Assembly (NCBI RefSeq): GCF_004664715.2 | Contig: NC_051063.1 | Span: 142,150,819 to 142,214,818, forward strand | DNA: 64,000 nucleotides | Direction of reading: 5' to 3' | Source of the DNA: Peromyscus leucopus | Taxonomy: Eukaryota; Chordata; Mammalia; Rodentia; Cricetidae | Part shown: in pieces, positions 47,858 to 60,165 of the stretch | How positions within the stretch are numbered: the first letter of the stretch is position 1 | How the letters are laid out: each line of letters opens with the position of its first letter | Made by a program: the position numbers and the translations under genes | The notes under the pieces: model-generated | The model's database searches: none | Told to the model about the DNA's origin: nothing | What the model saw: the letters and a program-made list of their open reading frames with translations, nothing else

Positions 47858-48497
47858 GTTCTTTTTTTTAATTTTTTTATTCATTTTACATACCAACCAA
47901 AGATCCCCCTCTCATCCCTCCTCCCGATCCCCCTTCCTCTTCTCCCCTCCTCCAACAGGGTAAGTTCTCCTGAGGGGGGACAGCTAGGCCAGGTACATTC
48001 AGTTGAGGCAGGACCAAGTCCCTCCCTGCTTTATCAGGGTTGAGCAAGGTGTCCAACCATAGGTAATGCGATCCAGAAAGCTAACTCATGCACCGGGAAT
48101 AGATCCTGATCACACTGCCAGGGGACCCTCAAACAGATCCAGCTACACAACTGTCTCCCATAGGCAGAGGGTCAAGTCCAGTCCCATGCAGGTTCCACAC
48201 CTGTTGATCTAAAATTTGTGAGTTCCTTTGAGCTTGGTTCCCCATCATGATCTTGACCCGCCCCCCGCCCCACATTGCTCATGCAAACCCTCTTTCCTCT
48301 CTTCGACTAGACTCTCAGAGTTGAGCCTGGTGCATGGTTGTAGATCTCTGCACCTGCTTCCATTGGTTACTAGATGAAGGCACTATGATGACAGTTAAGG
48401 TATTCACCAATCCAATTACCTGGGTAGGTCAGTTCAGGCACCCTCACCACTGTTGCTAGTAGTTTGAGTTGGAAAGCTTTCTGACACTTCTTTCTGC
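47858..48497 (-). repeat. L1 LINE 3' end, 5'-truncated
   Basis: The left edge is the L1 3' terminus in reverse ('tttattcattttacataccaacc', 'gatccccctctcatccctcc'). It continues through 'gttgaggcaggaccaagtcc', 'gatcctgatcacactgccag' and 'ctagatgaaggcactatgatg', all common rodent L1 3' UTR text. No ORF2 is retained. Confidence 0.75.
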
Positions 48498-49289
48498 CCC
48501 CCTCCCCAAATACACAAAATAGTATTTTTTCCAATTTGTATTCTCTTTAAAAAAAACACCTTACTAAAGAAGGTCACATGCTACAGATCTGCCTTGTAAA
48601 GTCTGAATCTGAACAATGTGCCACCTTTTTGTGTAGAGAAGTCAAGAGAGCCTCGAATGGTTTTACTTATGATGATCTCCTGGCCTGTCCACACTGCATA
48701 TCAAGGAAACCAGGAATAATTCCAACCGGTCTCTTGGTAATGAGCTTCCTCCCATGCCAGCCCATGGCATTATTCAAACAAGTCACTTGTTTTGTCCATG
48801 GCACCAGAGGTCACCTTACCCTTACATTATAAGACTACATCCTTTTTACTGTTTCTGGGTACAGCACTTATATGTCTGAGTGACATAGAGCATCTCCTTG
48901 CTGGGTGAGTAGATGTTATCTAGGAAACTCTGCTAATATCCTCCATCCAGTGCAGTCCTAGTTTTGAGGACTTCTCTCACCATGGAATGGAAACCTCTCT
49001 CTCTCTTGAATACATGGGAGCTTATTCAGGAAAGCTTACCAATGGATACTACGTATTAAATATGATCATGGAAACCTTTCAGAGAATCAAAAAGAATCTC
49101 TATAGCTTGATAACATAAAACTAGCTTCTTATTTCATTAATGTCCTCAAAAAGAAATCAGTGAGGATGAATGACAGACTCCAGGAACTCGTGTGTCAGTC
49201 TGAACTCGTGTGTCAGTCTACCTGACGTCTAGGAGGGAAAAGAGAAACACAAGGCTGGAATTCAAGCTGATACCTTGTAAGGGAATACA
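48498..49289. other. Unassigned DNA
   Basis: No gene. It contains a perfect 18-base tandem duplication at 49184-49219 (gaactcgtgtgtcagtct twice). Confidence 0.5.
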
Positions 49290-49510
49290 GGACAACAGAC
49301 AGAAGCGTAGACTGAGCAGTCTTCTTAACTATGCTCCCACAGTTCCAACTCTTCTCACTTAACCTAAGCATGGCCTTGGGGAAGTGAGTTTACCTGCAAC
49401 TTGTCATCATCTTAATAATAAGGAAATGATTGTGTTGATAACGTTAGTAAATGCTGTGAGGACCATGCGTTTAACTGGTACAGCATTTAGTGACCACTTG
49501 CTTTCTGCTA
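49290..49510 (+). repeat. MIR SINE fragment
   Basis: It follows MIR from 'tcttcttaactatgctccc' through 'ccttggggaagtgagtttacc' and 'atcttaataataaggaaatg' to 'atgctgtgaggaccatgcg' and 'ggtacagcatttag'. The order and spacing fit. Confidence 0.6.
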
Positions 49511-49884
49511 ATTATTCCTATCTCTTCGATGTGAGTTCTGTCATTTGCAAGTAATGCTGAAAATAAAACGATCAAACTATGATTATGTTGAAATTTATGA
49601 AGTTGACCAGGCTTAGGCAAAATAAGGTAAAAAAACATAGACAATTTTTACGGTGAGCTTTAGTCATTTCTATATCCTCAGTGTTCACTGCTAAGAGAAA
49701 TTCTGGAATGCTCAATTGTTACTGATTTGTGACCCTGGAGGAATGGAGCACTAATAATTGCTCCCTGGTCTGTGTTTTGTGATTGTACCAGTGTTTAGCT
49801 ATGCCAGTGACCAAGAGCTGATATTTACATATTACCTAAGAGAAGACAGGGCATCTAAACATAAAAGGTGATATCAGTTATTTT
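49511..49884. other. Unassigned DNA
   Basis: Nothing recognised. Confidence 0.5.
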
Positions 49885-50222
49885 TCTCATTTCTATGATG
49901 AAATACCTGACAAAAGCCTCTCAGAGAAGGGAGGGTGTATCTGGGCTCAGAGTTCAAGGGCTCAGTGCATCATGACCGAGAACACATGGTGGCTGGAGCT
50001 TGAGGCAGCTACCAAAAGAGGTGAAGGCTGCTATTCAGTTCACTCTCTCCTTCTGATTCAATCTGGAACCCCAGCCCATGGGATGCTGCCACTCATATTT
50101 AGTGTGAGTCTTCTCAACCTCCTGTAACATAATCCCCAATCTCCTCCCCAGAGATGCCCAAAGTATCTCCTCTCTGACCCTTGGTCTTGTCAAGTTGATC
50201 ATCAATATTAACCATCACCTAG
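49885..50222 (+). repeat. Rodent interspersed repeat (URR1-like), diverged
   Basis: It is in the same orientation as 12011-12465: 'atgatgaaatacctgacaaaagc', 'agaagggagggtgtatctg', 'catggtggctggagc', and an end 'gtcaagttgatcatcaatatt'. More diverged than the 12-kb copy. Confidence 0.5.
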
Positions 50223-53200
50223 ACCCTTCCCAATATCATGGGACTAGAATACTGGTTACACTTTGTGTGTTTGTGCACTTGATAGTCTGCTTTGTCAGGT
50301 TTTTTTTGGGGGGGTAGGGGTTGTAGGCGGGGGAGCTTAGCAGAAACCTATAGACAGTTATTTGGCCACTTACATAACACTGGAATTAGACATGTGTGCT
50401 CCAAGCTTTCATGTCATCATTAAACTAATAGAGCTGAGTCAACTCTATGAGGAGCTGAGGTTTTATCACTGCCCACAGGGGATTTTTCATTTACAGAAGC
50501 AGACTCAGGAAAACCTTCCTATGCACACCTTTAGGGAAGTGTCACGCTCCTAGAATATTCTGACATAAATAAAGGGGGAATTTAAGAAGAGAAGACTAAT
50601 TAATCAATGGCGACATGCCTCATGCATGATTCTCCTAAATAATCTATGTTAATCTGAATACTTTTAGATGAAACTGGCTTGAACACCAATTCAAACAAAT
50701 AGGACAAGAATCCACTGACTCATTGAAATGTCCAAGCAAATAAGCAAACTAAGTGTCCTATCAAGTCCACAGATTCGGGGCACACCATCAGGGGTTATCG
50801 CCTGTTTGCATTTCTAAACTCTCATTTTGTTTGATTAAAATCTCTTTTATGTAATAAGATAGCCCAGTATATATAGATATTGTATCTTCCAGCATGTGTG
50901 ATCAATCCAAGAGATGTCCCTTCCCTGCCTTGGGTCCTCAGTCATTTCTGAGCAAATATTAGGAAGTTAGGAGTTCGGCTTTGACCACCAGCCCAGTTTG
51001 GTCACTAACCAACTTTATGATGAGAGTATGAAATTACATGAGAAAAAGCTTCCGGGTCAAGCTCAAGTAGGGAGAATGAGTCACCCATATCTTCTCTTCT
51101 CATAAAGAGAATCCTTTGTGAGGCTTTCATATGGATCTTCCAGAAAGCAGCTGTCAAGTTACATTGACAGTGTTATATGGAACACATCTTGGAATGTTTT
51201 TCTTAAAACCCCTGTGCAAGCTTGCACCTCACTCCCCAGAACTACATCTGATACTGTAAAATCTATAAATAGAAGTCGTTCAAAGCTGGAAGTGAGTCTG
51301 TTAAAAGCTCTGACTTTTATGGAAATCCAACAGGTAACTCTACTCAGAGACTATTGATTATGACAGGAGCCGTTGAAGGGAAGAATTTCTTACTGGATGT
51401 GTTTCAAGATTACCAAGGATATAGCCAGTTCCCATTCAAATCCACTGCACCAGCCACAACACTGAACCAATTACATAGCTATGCGTTGCTATGCAGTAAG
51501 TTTACATTGTTTGCACATTTGGTCTTGGTAAAAATCAATTGTTTAATGGTTATCCCTGCATATCAAAATCCTGAGCTAACTGACAGGTCACCAAGGAATC
51601 CCTGAAGCCTCTGGTTAACAGACCTTGGCCCACAAGCCAGGAATAAGTGACACTAAGTTGGGCTGACATTGCAAATCTGGATCTGAACATCTATAAAGTG
51701 TATAAACCAACAATAAAGTGTTCTGCACAATAACGGCTCGATGGATCTCCACTCTTTTTCCATTTTTCTTATCAGTGTCAAGCTCTTTCTGTGTTTGGAA
51801 GAACTGTTTTGGACAATGTGAAGTGCAAACGAGGAGATGGAAAGAAATGTTGCTTCTGGCCACTTACGTGTGGGAGCTAAAAGCTTAATGTTGCAGAAGT
51901 CAAGTACAGAATAGCGAGTGGTTACTGGAAGGGTGTAGAATGGGCTTTATGCAAACTGGATAAGAGATACAGAAACACATATCATAGCTAGGCTATGCAG
52001 TACAGTGTAATGATGAGAATTCACCGTAGTGTACATTTTTTAAAACTATTAAGGAATTTGGTGGTTTGGAACCCAAATAAATATTTCAAGAGATAGAAGC
52101 CCTAAGTATCTCTGATATAATCTTAAAAAATTATGGAGAAATTATTACACCATAGTCCCTAAATATGTATCATTTTAGGAACCTTACAAAGTTTTCTTGA
52201 GTGGCATTCTGCAGGGGCAGAGCATTTGCCTAGCATTGCTGTGTCCCTGGCATCATAGAAACACTTACTAAGTTGAAGTTTGAGGCCAGGCTAGGTGAAG
52301 CCACAGCTGTTAAAACCGGAAGAAAAACCTGAAGTAAAAAGGTCTGTAAACGCATGACACCGTCACTTTAACCAGTTTGGGAGATGGTCCTGTCAGTGTG
52401 AATTACCTTGACAGAATTACTGGAGAAGCCTCTCCTGCCCCACTTATCTCTCCTAAATGAAAGAGGAGAGAAGATTAAATACTCACAGAACACCTAAGAG
52501 AAATCAGACACGTTGTGTGGAAATAAGTAACTTGAGACACGGGGTGGACAAAGGATGAGAAGAATGGCCAGAGGCGATCCTGTAGACCCAGATCTTCCAG
52601 CCTCCTTAGTGTGGAGCCTCGGTTCACAGCTGCACAACCTCTCAAATTCTGAGGATGTTTTCCCCCCACTTTTTAAAAAATGTTAAATAAATAAATAAAA
52701 TAAATTCTAAGTCAAATAAATATTTTATTTTGGATGAAGGTGTTGCTAGCGTTAACAGGAGATTCAATTACTATGATCTCTAATGTTGTCTATAATATAA
52801 ATTTAGTGACTGCAGAGCATAGAAGGGAGCCTAGGTCAGATTCTTGAGAAAGAGACAGAGAAATGAAGTAATTAGGAAGAGAAACTGTTTGGAAGACATC
52901 AACTATTGCAGGAGGGTTTTCAAAATGGGTCGTTATTTGGGAATTCTCTGCTTTAAAGTAGGAGACGTAAACCCTTCCCATGCCCATTCCAAATGCCTGG
53001 ATCTGTACTAACTAACTGGAAGGGAGTGCAGGATTGGCTGGCAGCTTCTCTTCCACCAAGTTATTTCCTGAGCATGTAACCAATGGAGAGATGCAGCCAC
53101 CAGTATTCAGGTAGGTAGGTGAATGAGTATCTTCCCTTCTGAGAGGCGAGTCTGTGTGGTTCAGGATGGCATCCACTGCAGATGTAAGAACATGATGCAC

Positions 53201-53939
53201 AAGATAAGTTACACTGTTGTCCACATTGTTTCAGTATCCTATTCCTTTTGTTAGATGAGCTTGGAGGAGCCCAGAAAGACACCCAGAATCTATTACTGTA
53301 CCCAGGGGCCCCAGGTGGTAAAAGTACGTAAGAGAATTAAGTCAAACCGATGATTCCTGGAGACCAGGTAGAACTGTCATCATTCTATGATGTCACTCCT
53401 CGGTGTCAATCAGCTGTCTTATTTCCTCTGTGCATTCAGTTGTGGACTTCGAAGGCACTCCCACATGAACTTCCTATGTGCAAATAGCCCTCTCCCTCTT
53501 TCCGTTCCTGGAAAAGTGAACTTGCAGCAGCTGAAGTCAGTGAGTCTCAGAGAAATGACTTTGAACAGGGATTTGGGAACTGGACCACGGCTCTCTTGGA
53601 TATGACGATAGATAGCACCCTTCTTGACAGATAAGTTATAGACCATTCCTAACTCTGGGGAAGACTTTAGTGGCATACCATCTGAAAGGAATGCTTTAGC
53701 AGTCATGTGTCAAGTGGGTAGCATGAGGAAAATTGTAACTATAGGAGCAATGGATGTCGTTGGATGGAATAAAGCTTTGGAGATGCTAAAGGTGATTAAT
53801 AGATAATTAAAGATCCAAAGTGAGATCAAGATATTTTTCGACAACGGAAAAAGAGGCTCTTATCTGTTGTTGGAGGAACAGTCTGAGAACTAATCTGAGA
53901 CCTAACCATCTGAGTAAGGAGCACCCAGTATTATTGAAT
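50223..53939. other. Unassigned DNA
   Basis: No coding sequence recognised. A G-rich run (about 50308-50333) is present. Text near 52199-52270 weakly resembles an ID-type SINE head. AT-rich ATAA repeats lie at 52683-52702. Confidence 0.5.
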
Positions 53940-53972
53940 GTTTTGGTTTTTGGTTTTTTGTTTTTTGTTTTT

Positions 53973-54032
<60 letters not shown>
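53940..54032. repeat. (TTTTTTG)n then (TG)n tract
   Basis: Degenerate T6G units grade into about 28 perfect TG units. On the minus strand this is the expanded tail of the adjoining B1. Confidence 0.95.
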
Positions 54033-54190
54033 GGATTTTTGTTTTTGTCTCCAAGATTAGGTTTCTCTGTGTAGCCTTGGCTGTTCTGGAATTTGCTCTG
54101 TAGACTAGCCTGGCCTCAAACTCATAGAGATCTGCCTGCCTTTGCCTCCCAAGTGCTGGAATTAAAGACCTATGCCACCACCACCCTGCA
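54033..54190 (-). repeat. B1 SINE
   Basis: Diverged reverse-strand B1: 'aggtttctctgtgtagcc', 'ctctgtagactagcctggcc', 'cccaagtgctggaattaaag'. The CpGs are lost. Its A-rich tail has become the TG tract on its left. Confidence 0.9.
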
Positions 54191-55147
54191 TAGATACCAG
54201 ATTGTAATTGTGACAGAAATGTTGCCAAAATTACAATAAAATGAAGAAGAAAAGAAGAAATAAAGAAGAAAAATCCTCAATTGCAGAAAGACCTTGTGAA
54301 CAGTGTGGAGAAATACTTGGTTTTGCATTCACTGTGCTCACATCTTTAATTCCACCAAATGTTTAGAGCCTTTGGGAGTGGCTGAGTCCTTCCTATTAAG
54401 AGATAAAGTTCCTCTCTTTCATGAAGACTATGCAGTCCTCTGCCTTTCAGACCAGGGTGTGTCTCCATCAGCATCTGCTCCCTGGTTCACCTCTAGCCAT
54501 CAGGCCAATGCCTGTAAATACAGCTTCCATATTACCTACCTGGGAAATTGCAGCACTTGCAAAGAAAAGAGAATTTGCTACAGAATGTAGTCAGCATGGC
54601 CCATTAGAGTTGGGAGACTATATAAGGGAGGAATTCAAAAGGTACTAAAGTAAGTGGAGCAAAATATGAGTTTGGATAAAGAGAGCTAACCAAAGTGAGA
54701 AATGCTGCAGGCATTCAGGAGACGACACTCTGGCACAGCCCCTGATGGTGATTTTAACACACTGTAAGGTGTCTTGTAGAAGCCTGGGGAAATCAATGAC
54801 CCACAGGAGCTTAAGCAGAAACCATAGGACAAGAATTGCTCCAGACTGTATAAATCAAGGTACGTGTTACAGGAGTGTTTGAGGCTTCCTCAATCATTAT
54901 TCCTTTCTTCAGCCAATAGTTTATGGCCATAAAGTAAATAAGTCAAAGAAGGAACATTTTCCTTGAATGCCACACTGTCCCAGGTATCTTGGGTTAAGTA
55001 GCTGGGTGTGTCTGTCTAAGTCACAAAATTGAGTCTGTCTGTGCACAATGTGATCTAAACCCTCTCAGTTTTAGGATCTTATCACCGGAAGCTCTCAGAG
55101 CACTCCAATTTTAAAGGGGTCATATTTTGAGATGTTAGTTTAGTTCT
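54191..55147. other. Unassigned DNA
   Basis: No gene or named repeat. The 95-codon frame at 54303-54590 resembles no known protein. Confidence 0.5.
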
Positions 55148-55375
55148 GTCTTGTGTTTCATTATTTTTAATTATGTGTATATGTGAGAAGGTAGGGTGTG
55201 TGTGAACGTAATTTCCTCTGGTTAAAAAGAGGGTGTCATTCATATCCTCTGGAGCTGGCGTTACAGGTCCTTGTGAGTCAGCTGACATGCATGCTGGGAA
55301 CCAAACTGAGGTCCTTTGCAGGAGCAGGATGTGTTCTTAAGGGCTGAGCCATCTCTCTTGACTCCCATCCATTTT
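55148..55375 (-). repeat. B3 SINE
   Basis: The minus strand reads as a B2/B3 tRNA-derived SINE: the head at the right ('agagagatggctcagccc'), 'tgcaaaggacctcagtttgg', then 'ccagaggatatgaatgacacc' and a T/A-rich end at the left. Confidence 0.8.
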
Positions 55376-55382
55376 CTTCTAA

Positions 55383-55760
55383 CATAATTTTTATTGATGC
55401 TTTGGGGATCTCATATCATGCACCCCAAGCCTGCTCATTTCCCAATCCTTCCATATCCACCCCTCACCCACCATAGTGCCCCCCCAAATAAAATTTAAAA
55501 GAATATTAATTCAAAACAACAACAACAAAATCCCCTTTGTTCCTGCCTCTCCAGCGCTTCTCCATTCCTCTTAGTGGCATTGGAAACTGCAGAATGTCAC
55601 CCAGGATATCCTTTAGTCCACTAGCTGTACATGCAAATGTTCATTGCAATGAGTTGTTGGTCTGATTCAAGGCTTCTGGGCACACCAGCAACACTGGAGC
55701 CTCATCGAACCTGCTGGGGAAGGCGAACAGGGGAAAGGGGCGGGGTCTACGGAAATGTCT
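55383..55760 (-). repeat. L1 LINE 3' end, 5'-truncated
   Basis: The left edge 'aatttttattgatgctttgg' and the block 'atgttcattgcaatgagttg' match the L1 at 17.2 kb. It abuts the B3 on its left and a minisatellite on its right. Confidence 0.6.
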
Positions 55761-55796
55761 GGTTTCGGTAGCAGACTGGATGAGGGTGCTGGTCAG

Positions 55797-55923
55797 ATGA
55801 GGGAGACACAGGAGGAGCCGATTCCTATGGGGACAGAGATGAGAGAGACAGAGGGAGGAGCTGGTTCTGTGGTGACAGAGATGAGAGAGACAGAGGGAGG
55901 AGCTGGTTTCTATGGGGACAGTA
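55797..55923. repeat. 42-bp minisatellite, three copies
   Basis: Units at 55797-55838, 55839-55880 and 55881-55923 each begin atgag and run through 'ggaggagc' to 'gacag'. Copies 2 and 3 are almost identical; copy 1 differs more. Because 42 is a multiple of three, one frame stays open as a 14-residue repeat, which explains the 62-codon frame here. Confidence 0.9.
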
Positions 55924-56118
55924 TAGCTGGAGTTTTCCTATAGGGATAGACTACTTTAATTTGAATCTTGCAGTTTAGAAACCTGGGAACCCTTGTCGGG
56001 TTAAGATGTTGTCTTTGACTACTGCTACTTTTTCAGTATAACCTTCATCTTTTATATTAATACAAGTATTGTGACTTAAAAAGCCAAGATCCATCAGCAT
56101 AGTGTGTGTGGGGGGTGG

Positions 56119-56167
56119 GTATGTGCGTGCGCGTGCGCGCGCATGTGCATGTGCATGTGTGCACACG
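56119..56167. repeat. Alternating purine-pyrimidine tract (Z-DNA-prone)
   Basis: 49 bases of strict purine-pyrimidine alternation, with a gcgtgcgcgcgc core flanked by atgtgc units. GC-alternating stretches like this form Z-DNA most readily. Confidence 0.9.
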
Positions 56168-56410
56168 GGAGCATCTCCCAGGCAATATACAATAAAATAA
56201 GAGTCAACAAAAACTTTTAAAATATTGTGTAAAAAGAGACATGTAATTACCATCTTTAAAAATAATCTCTTACTGTAAACTAGTTGAAATTTCCTATTAA
56301 TCTTTTAAAATTGACTTGCTTTTAAAACTCTCAGTCATTATTCAAAACTAATTCATTTAATAAAAAAAAAAAAAAAAACTGAAAATGAAGTTAAGAAAAA
56401 CAGGATGTGA

Positions 56411-56576
56411 GCCAGGCAGTGGTGATGCATGTCTTTAATCCCAGCACTCAGGAGGCAGAGGCAGGCAGATCTCTGAGTTCTCCAGGCCAGTCTGGTCTAC
56501 AGAGCAAGTTACAGAGCAGCCATATCTGTTACACAGAGAAACCCTGCCTCAAAAATTAAAAATAAATAAATAAATA
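56411..56576 (+). repeat. B1 SINE
   Basis: From gccaggcagtggtgatgc through 'tttaatcccagcactcagg', 'ctggtctacagagcaag' and 'agagaaaccctgcctc' to a tail of aaata units. CpGs are lost. Confidence 0.92.
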
Positions 56577-58242
56577 AGGAAAGAAAGAAAAAGAAAAAGA
56601 GAACACGAACAAATTTTTGAGGTGAGCTCAGCTATAGAATACGATAGCGTCTCATTTGGGGAACGTAGTCAAGAAAACATTCCATATCAGTTTTCTTTAC
56701 TTTATGTGACTACATCATTTCTTCAGTCAGTGGAGTCCTCCATAATTTAAGGCATTGAAGAAAAAGAAAAAAAAATACTTTCTTTTCTTAGGCTGATAAA
56801 CCAAAGAAAAACCCACTGACAAAAATTATAACAGTATAAAGAACAGGACAGGGAGATCAGAACAGAGGAAATAGCATGTTAATGACATTCAATATTCTCC
56901 CTGTGTGGAGTCATCAGCATTTTTATTGCCACTATTTCTCAGCATACACTATTAGAATTTATTGAGTCAATCTGTCTCCATCACCTGTGATATAATATAT
57001 TTTATTCAATAAGATATGGAATAATATTTATCTTTCAACTCCAATGACTGGCTTTCAGGACAATAACTGCACATCAGCCAAGCATTACAAGAGTCGGAGA
57101 GATTGTACATTTTAATATCTGACCAGAGGGCTGTCATTTTTAGCATCTCTGCATTTGATGTAAAGAAAGGCCCAGATGTCAATCCAAGAAAGTACTCCGA
57201 TTCAACAGTTGTGGGAAAATAATGGCATCAAACCATATTTAAAGTTGATGCACGGTGAAGCATATTCCAAGGATTTGTGGAAGGAGATATTCTGAAATCT
57301 CTCCCATGACATGAGTACAGCTGGTTCTCTATATCAGAAATGAAGTTTTGATTCATGACCTAGGTCACTCATCGCATAAGATATATAGGAAGGAAAGGTA
57401 ATTTGTTTTATTGTTATGCCTCAAGAAACACTCATTTAAAAACTGAGAGATGTCAGTCTACAAAACCTATGCTCAAGGTGTATGTTTGAATCAGGTATAG
57501 CTGTCTACCTAGTGAACTAAACTTGCCATGCTGGCCATTTGGAAGAACTATACTGGTCGAAGTTGTGTAGCTTTTTAGAGGAAGGCAGACCTGTCTTAAT
57601 AATATTTGCAATTGAATTGACCGTGTTCTCAACTTCCTGCGCAGGTTCAGGCCCCATTAATCAATCTAGGCAATCTTTCCCCTCACCTTTTATTTTGATA
57701 AATATTTATTTCCTGTCCACTTTGTTCCAGTTTTCTCCTCAGAAGTTTCATGTCAATGTGTGACAAAGAGCTGCCACAACCCACACAAGATGGAGGAGGT
57801 ATACGGTGAGTTCACCTCAGAAATGAAGGGGTACAGAGCCCCTGCTGGTAAAAAGCACTAATTCATCCACCCTTAGCCTCACTCACCAGGACGTCCCCTC
57901 TCCCTGCCACAGAGCAGGGACGCACAGAAGCTGAGTCCTATCAACCGGTTTACTGCTTGATTGCCTCAACTGCTTTCAACCTGCATGAAGAGGTCGGGCA
58001 GCCAGTAAAACAGAGACCTCTGACCCCCAGGGAGGGAATGCCATCTCAGCACTTGTCATGCTGGCACCATGTTTGCCCAGTTCTGCCATCCTCCAGGCTG
58101 CCTGCCTCTTCTCTTTTTCTTTTTCCTTAGTTCCATCACACTCACACAAACGTATAAAGTTGGCTTGTTTTGTCACAACTTGAACAGCAATGTGTGCCTA
58201 TTCATTTGTTTATTATGTATTGGCCATCTTGCAAACTGGAAG
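56577..58242. other. Unassigned DNA
   Basis: No gene seen. A pyrimidine tract ending in ttag at about 58108-58130 resembles a splice acceptor, but no exon is recognisable after it. Confidence 0.45.
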
Positions 58243-58385
58243 AAAGTGGGTAAGAGCAAAAGCTTAGATGGTGGAGCTACTGTATTTGAATGCAGAGTAC
58301 AGTCGGATGACAATAAACGGTGGTCTGATCTTAAATCAACTCACTTCTGTGAGCTACAGTCCCTGTGTCACTCATGCCAGCTTTC
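58243..58385 (+). repeat. Possible MIR SINE fragment
   Basis: gggtaagagcaaaagcttag, 'gtatttgaatgc' and 'tcaactcacttctgtgagc' fall in MIR order with about the right spacing. Divergence is high. Confidence 0.4.
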
Positions 58386-59599
58386 ACTGGGCCATGACAA
58401 AGGTAAGTGAAAGAATATATGGGCTGCCTCTGTGCCATACTAGATGCTTTGGCTTTTCTCGGGGAGTTAAAATGAAACAGTTAAAGCGTTTATGTCGCTT
58501 TGTCCTCGAAGAAGAAAAGAGAGCAGTGTGTAGCTTGTTGGTTCGTTTATTTACTTACTGCTGCCCAGGAAGTGGGAGCCAGGAAGGAGGAAGCCTGGTT
58601 AGGAGAGATCACGCTTTAACCCTATGGGGAATAGCCCTAAGTGTGTTTTGTGTGTCCTACTTATATCTCCTTAGCGTCCCCATTTTAAAAGCACGTCTTG
58701 TCTTTACTTTGGCACCACACAAGACAGTAACAACAGGATTAAAAGGAGTGTATCTGGTTTAAGATTTGTTGTGAAGCTTTAGCAAAGCCAAAAGAGGGTG
58801 TTGTATTTGGAGCTTAGCGGGAGAGTGCTTGGCACAGGAAACCTCAGCCTCAAATCCTTGGCTGTGCTCCATAGAGTTGAGGTTGCCCTGTGGTGTGTGT
58901 GCCTTTGTATACTGGTGTTAGGGAGGAGGTGCTGGGGATGAGATGAAACTGTGGAAGGGTGGGGAGAGTGGGGGACATCTGACAGAGATGGGTAGCTTTG
59001 AATTGGATTCTGATTTTCTTGCTCAGATTGCAGAGCTGGTTTAAGTTGTTTGCAAATGTTATTTTTCTGTCAGTCAAAGCATGTCTCACTTGGCACACAC
59101 CTTTCAACCACAAGGCACTTGACTTCTCCATGGATTGGGGAGAAGAATTTGAATCCCATGGAAATGAGATGAGGATATATGCATTTATGTTATTTTAGAT
59201 ATACTACATAAAATGAAGTATATGCAGCAGTCACAGTTCACTACTCAGTACATGGGAGTTTGTCTTTTTAGTTTTTTTTAACTTGGCCTTTTATCTTATG
59301 TCCAGAGATGAGTACTCTTGGTGTAGTCACAAGGTAACATCCATTCCGCTTGAGAGATGTAAAAGTCAGCGTCACCTTGGACCTTGGACATTCCTTTGGA
59401 GAACTGATTTCAGAGTGTCTCTCCCACTCAGTACAGCTACCTTCTCTTGGCTCCGATGTCAACGTTCTATGTCTATGGTGTTCTGAACCTCACATGTCGC
59501 TCTCACTTTCATAAGGGAAGACGGAGGATCCAAGGAACTGCAAAGATCAAAGCTGCCAGCAAGCTTCTGACAGAATAGTAGTTCGTTACATTTTCACTT
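58386..59599. other. Unassigned DNA
   Basis: The longest frame of the window (164 codons, 58268-58762) overlaps this region and the MIR-like piece. It matches no protein family I know and is not called a gene. Confidence 0.5.
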
Positions 59600-60165
59600 G
59601 GTTTATTGCAAATCTATTAAATACCAGGTAGGCATTGGGGTGCTGATGGAAATACAATGAAGAGAGCTGCCCAACTTTAGAGCTCTTGTGCCAGGGAGAG
59701 AAGCAAAGAAACCCTCAGATACCTACATACAGCGGTATCTGCCAAAGGTGAACTTCTCAGAAGGAAAGCCAGGCAATGGTAGAGCAGACGCATGGGAAAG
59801 GAAGCAGGTGCTACAGAGTACATCAAAGAAGCCCTCACTGAGCAGGTGAGACAACTGGGAAAAGAAGGGAAGAACCAGGCATGGCCGGGGGAAGAATATC
59901 TTTTTGAAATGAAAAGACATCACCTTGGGTTTCTAGAGGATTCCTTCAAGGGGCTTTGTAGCTTGAGATAGAGAGTGTAAGGGGAGGAGAGGTCAGTGGG
60001 ATAGAAGCTGGGTTGTAGAGGAAACCAGGAAGCAAAGAACAACTGCTCTTGTTGGGGACTTTATATTGAGTGTGGATAATAGGAGGCCATGAGAGCTTTG
60101 AACCAGAGAGCACTGTTATGTTAGCTGTGTCATACCTTACCAAAGTTATCCTGATCATTTCCATG
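59600..60165 (+). repeat. Ancient mammalian interspersed repeat, class unassigned
   Basis: It follows a text widely seen in mammals: 'accaggtaggcattggggtgctg', 'gaaatacaatgaagagag', 'agccctcactgagcaggtg' and 'aggaggccatgagagctttgaaccagag'. I recognise the family but not its name with confidence. Confidence 0.4.

Noticed and set aside
52199..52270. Possible ID-type SINE head
   Set aside because: 'gcagagcatttgcctagca' resembles ID, but the rest does not follow and there is no tail.
58108..58131. Polypyrimidine tract plus AG resembling a splice acceptor
   Set aside because: No exon, donor site or conserved frame is visible nearby; such motifs are common by chance.
58268..58762. 164-codon open frame, the longest in the window
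   Set aside because: No recognisable domain, no clear exon signals, and its start overlaps a MIR-like fragment. Frames of this length occur by chance in 64 kb.
58805..58870. Possible tRNA-derived SINE head near 'gagagtgcttggcacagg'
   Set aside because: Box B does not follow convincingly.
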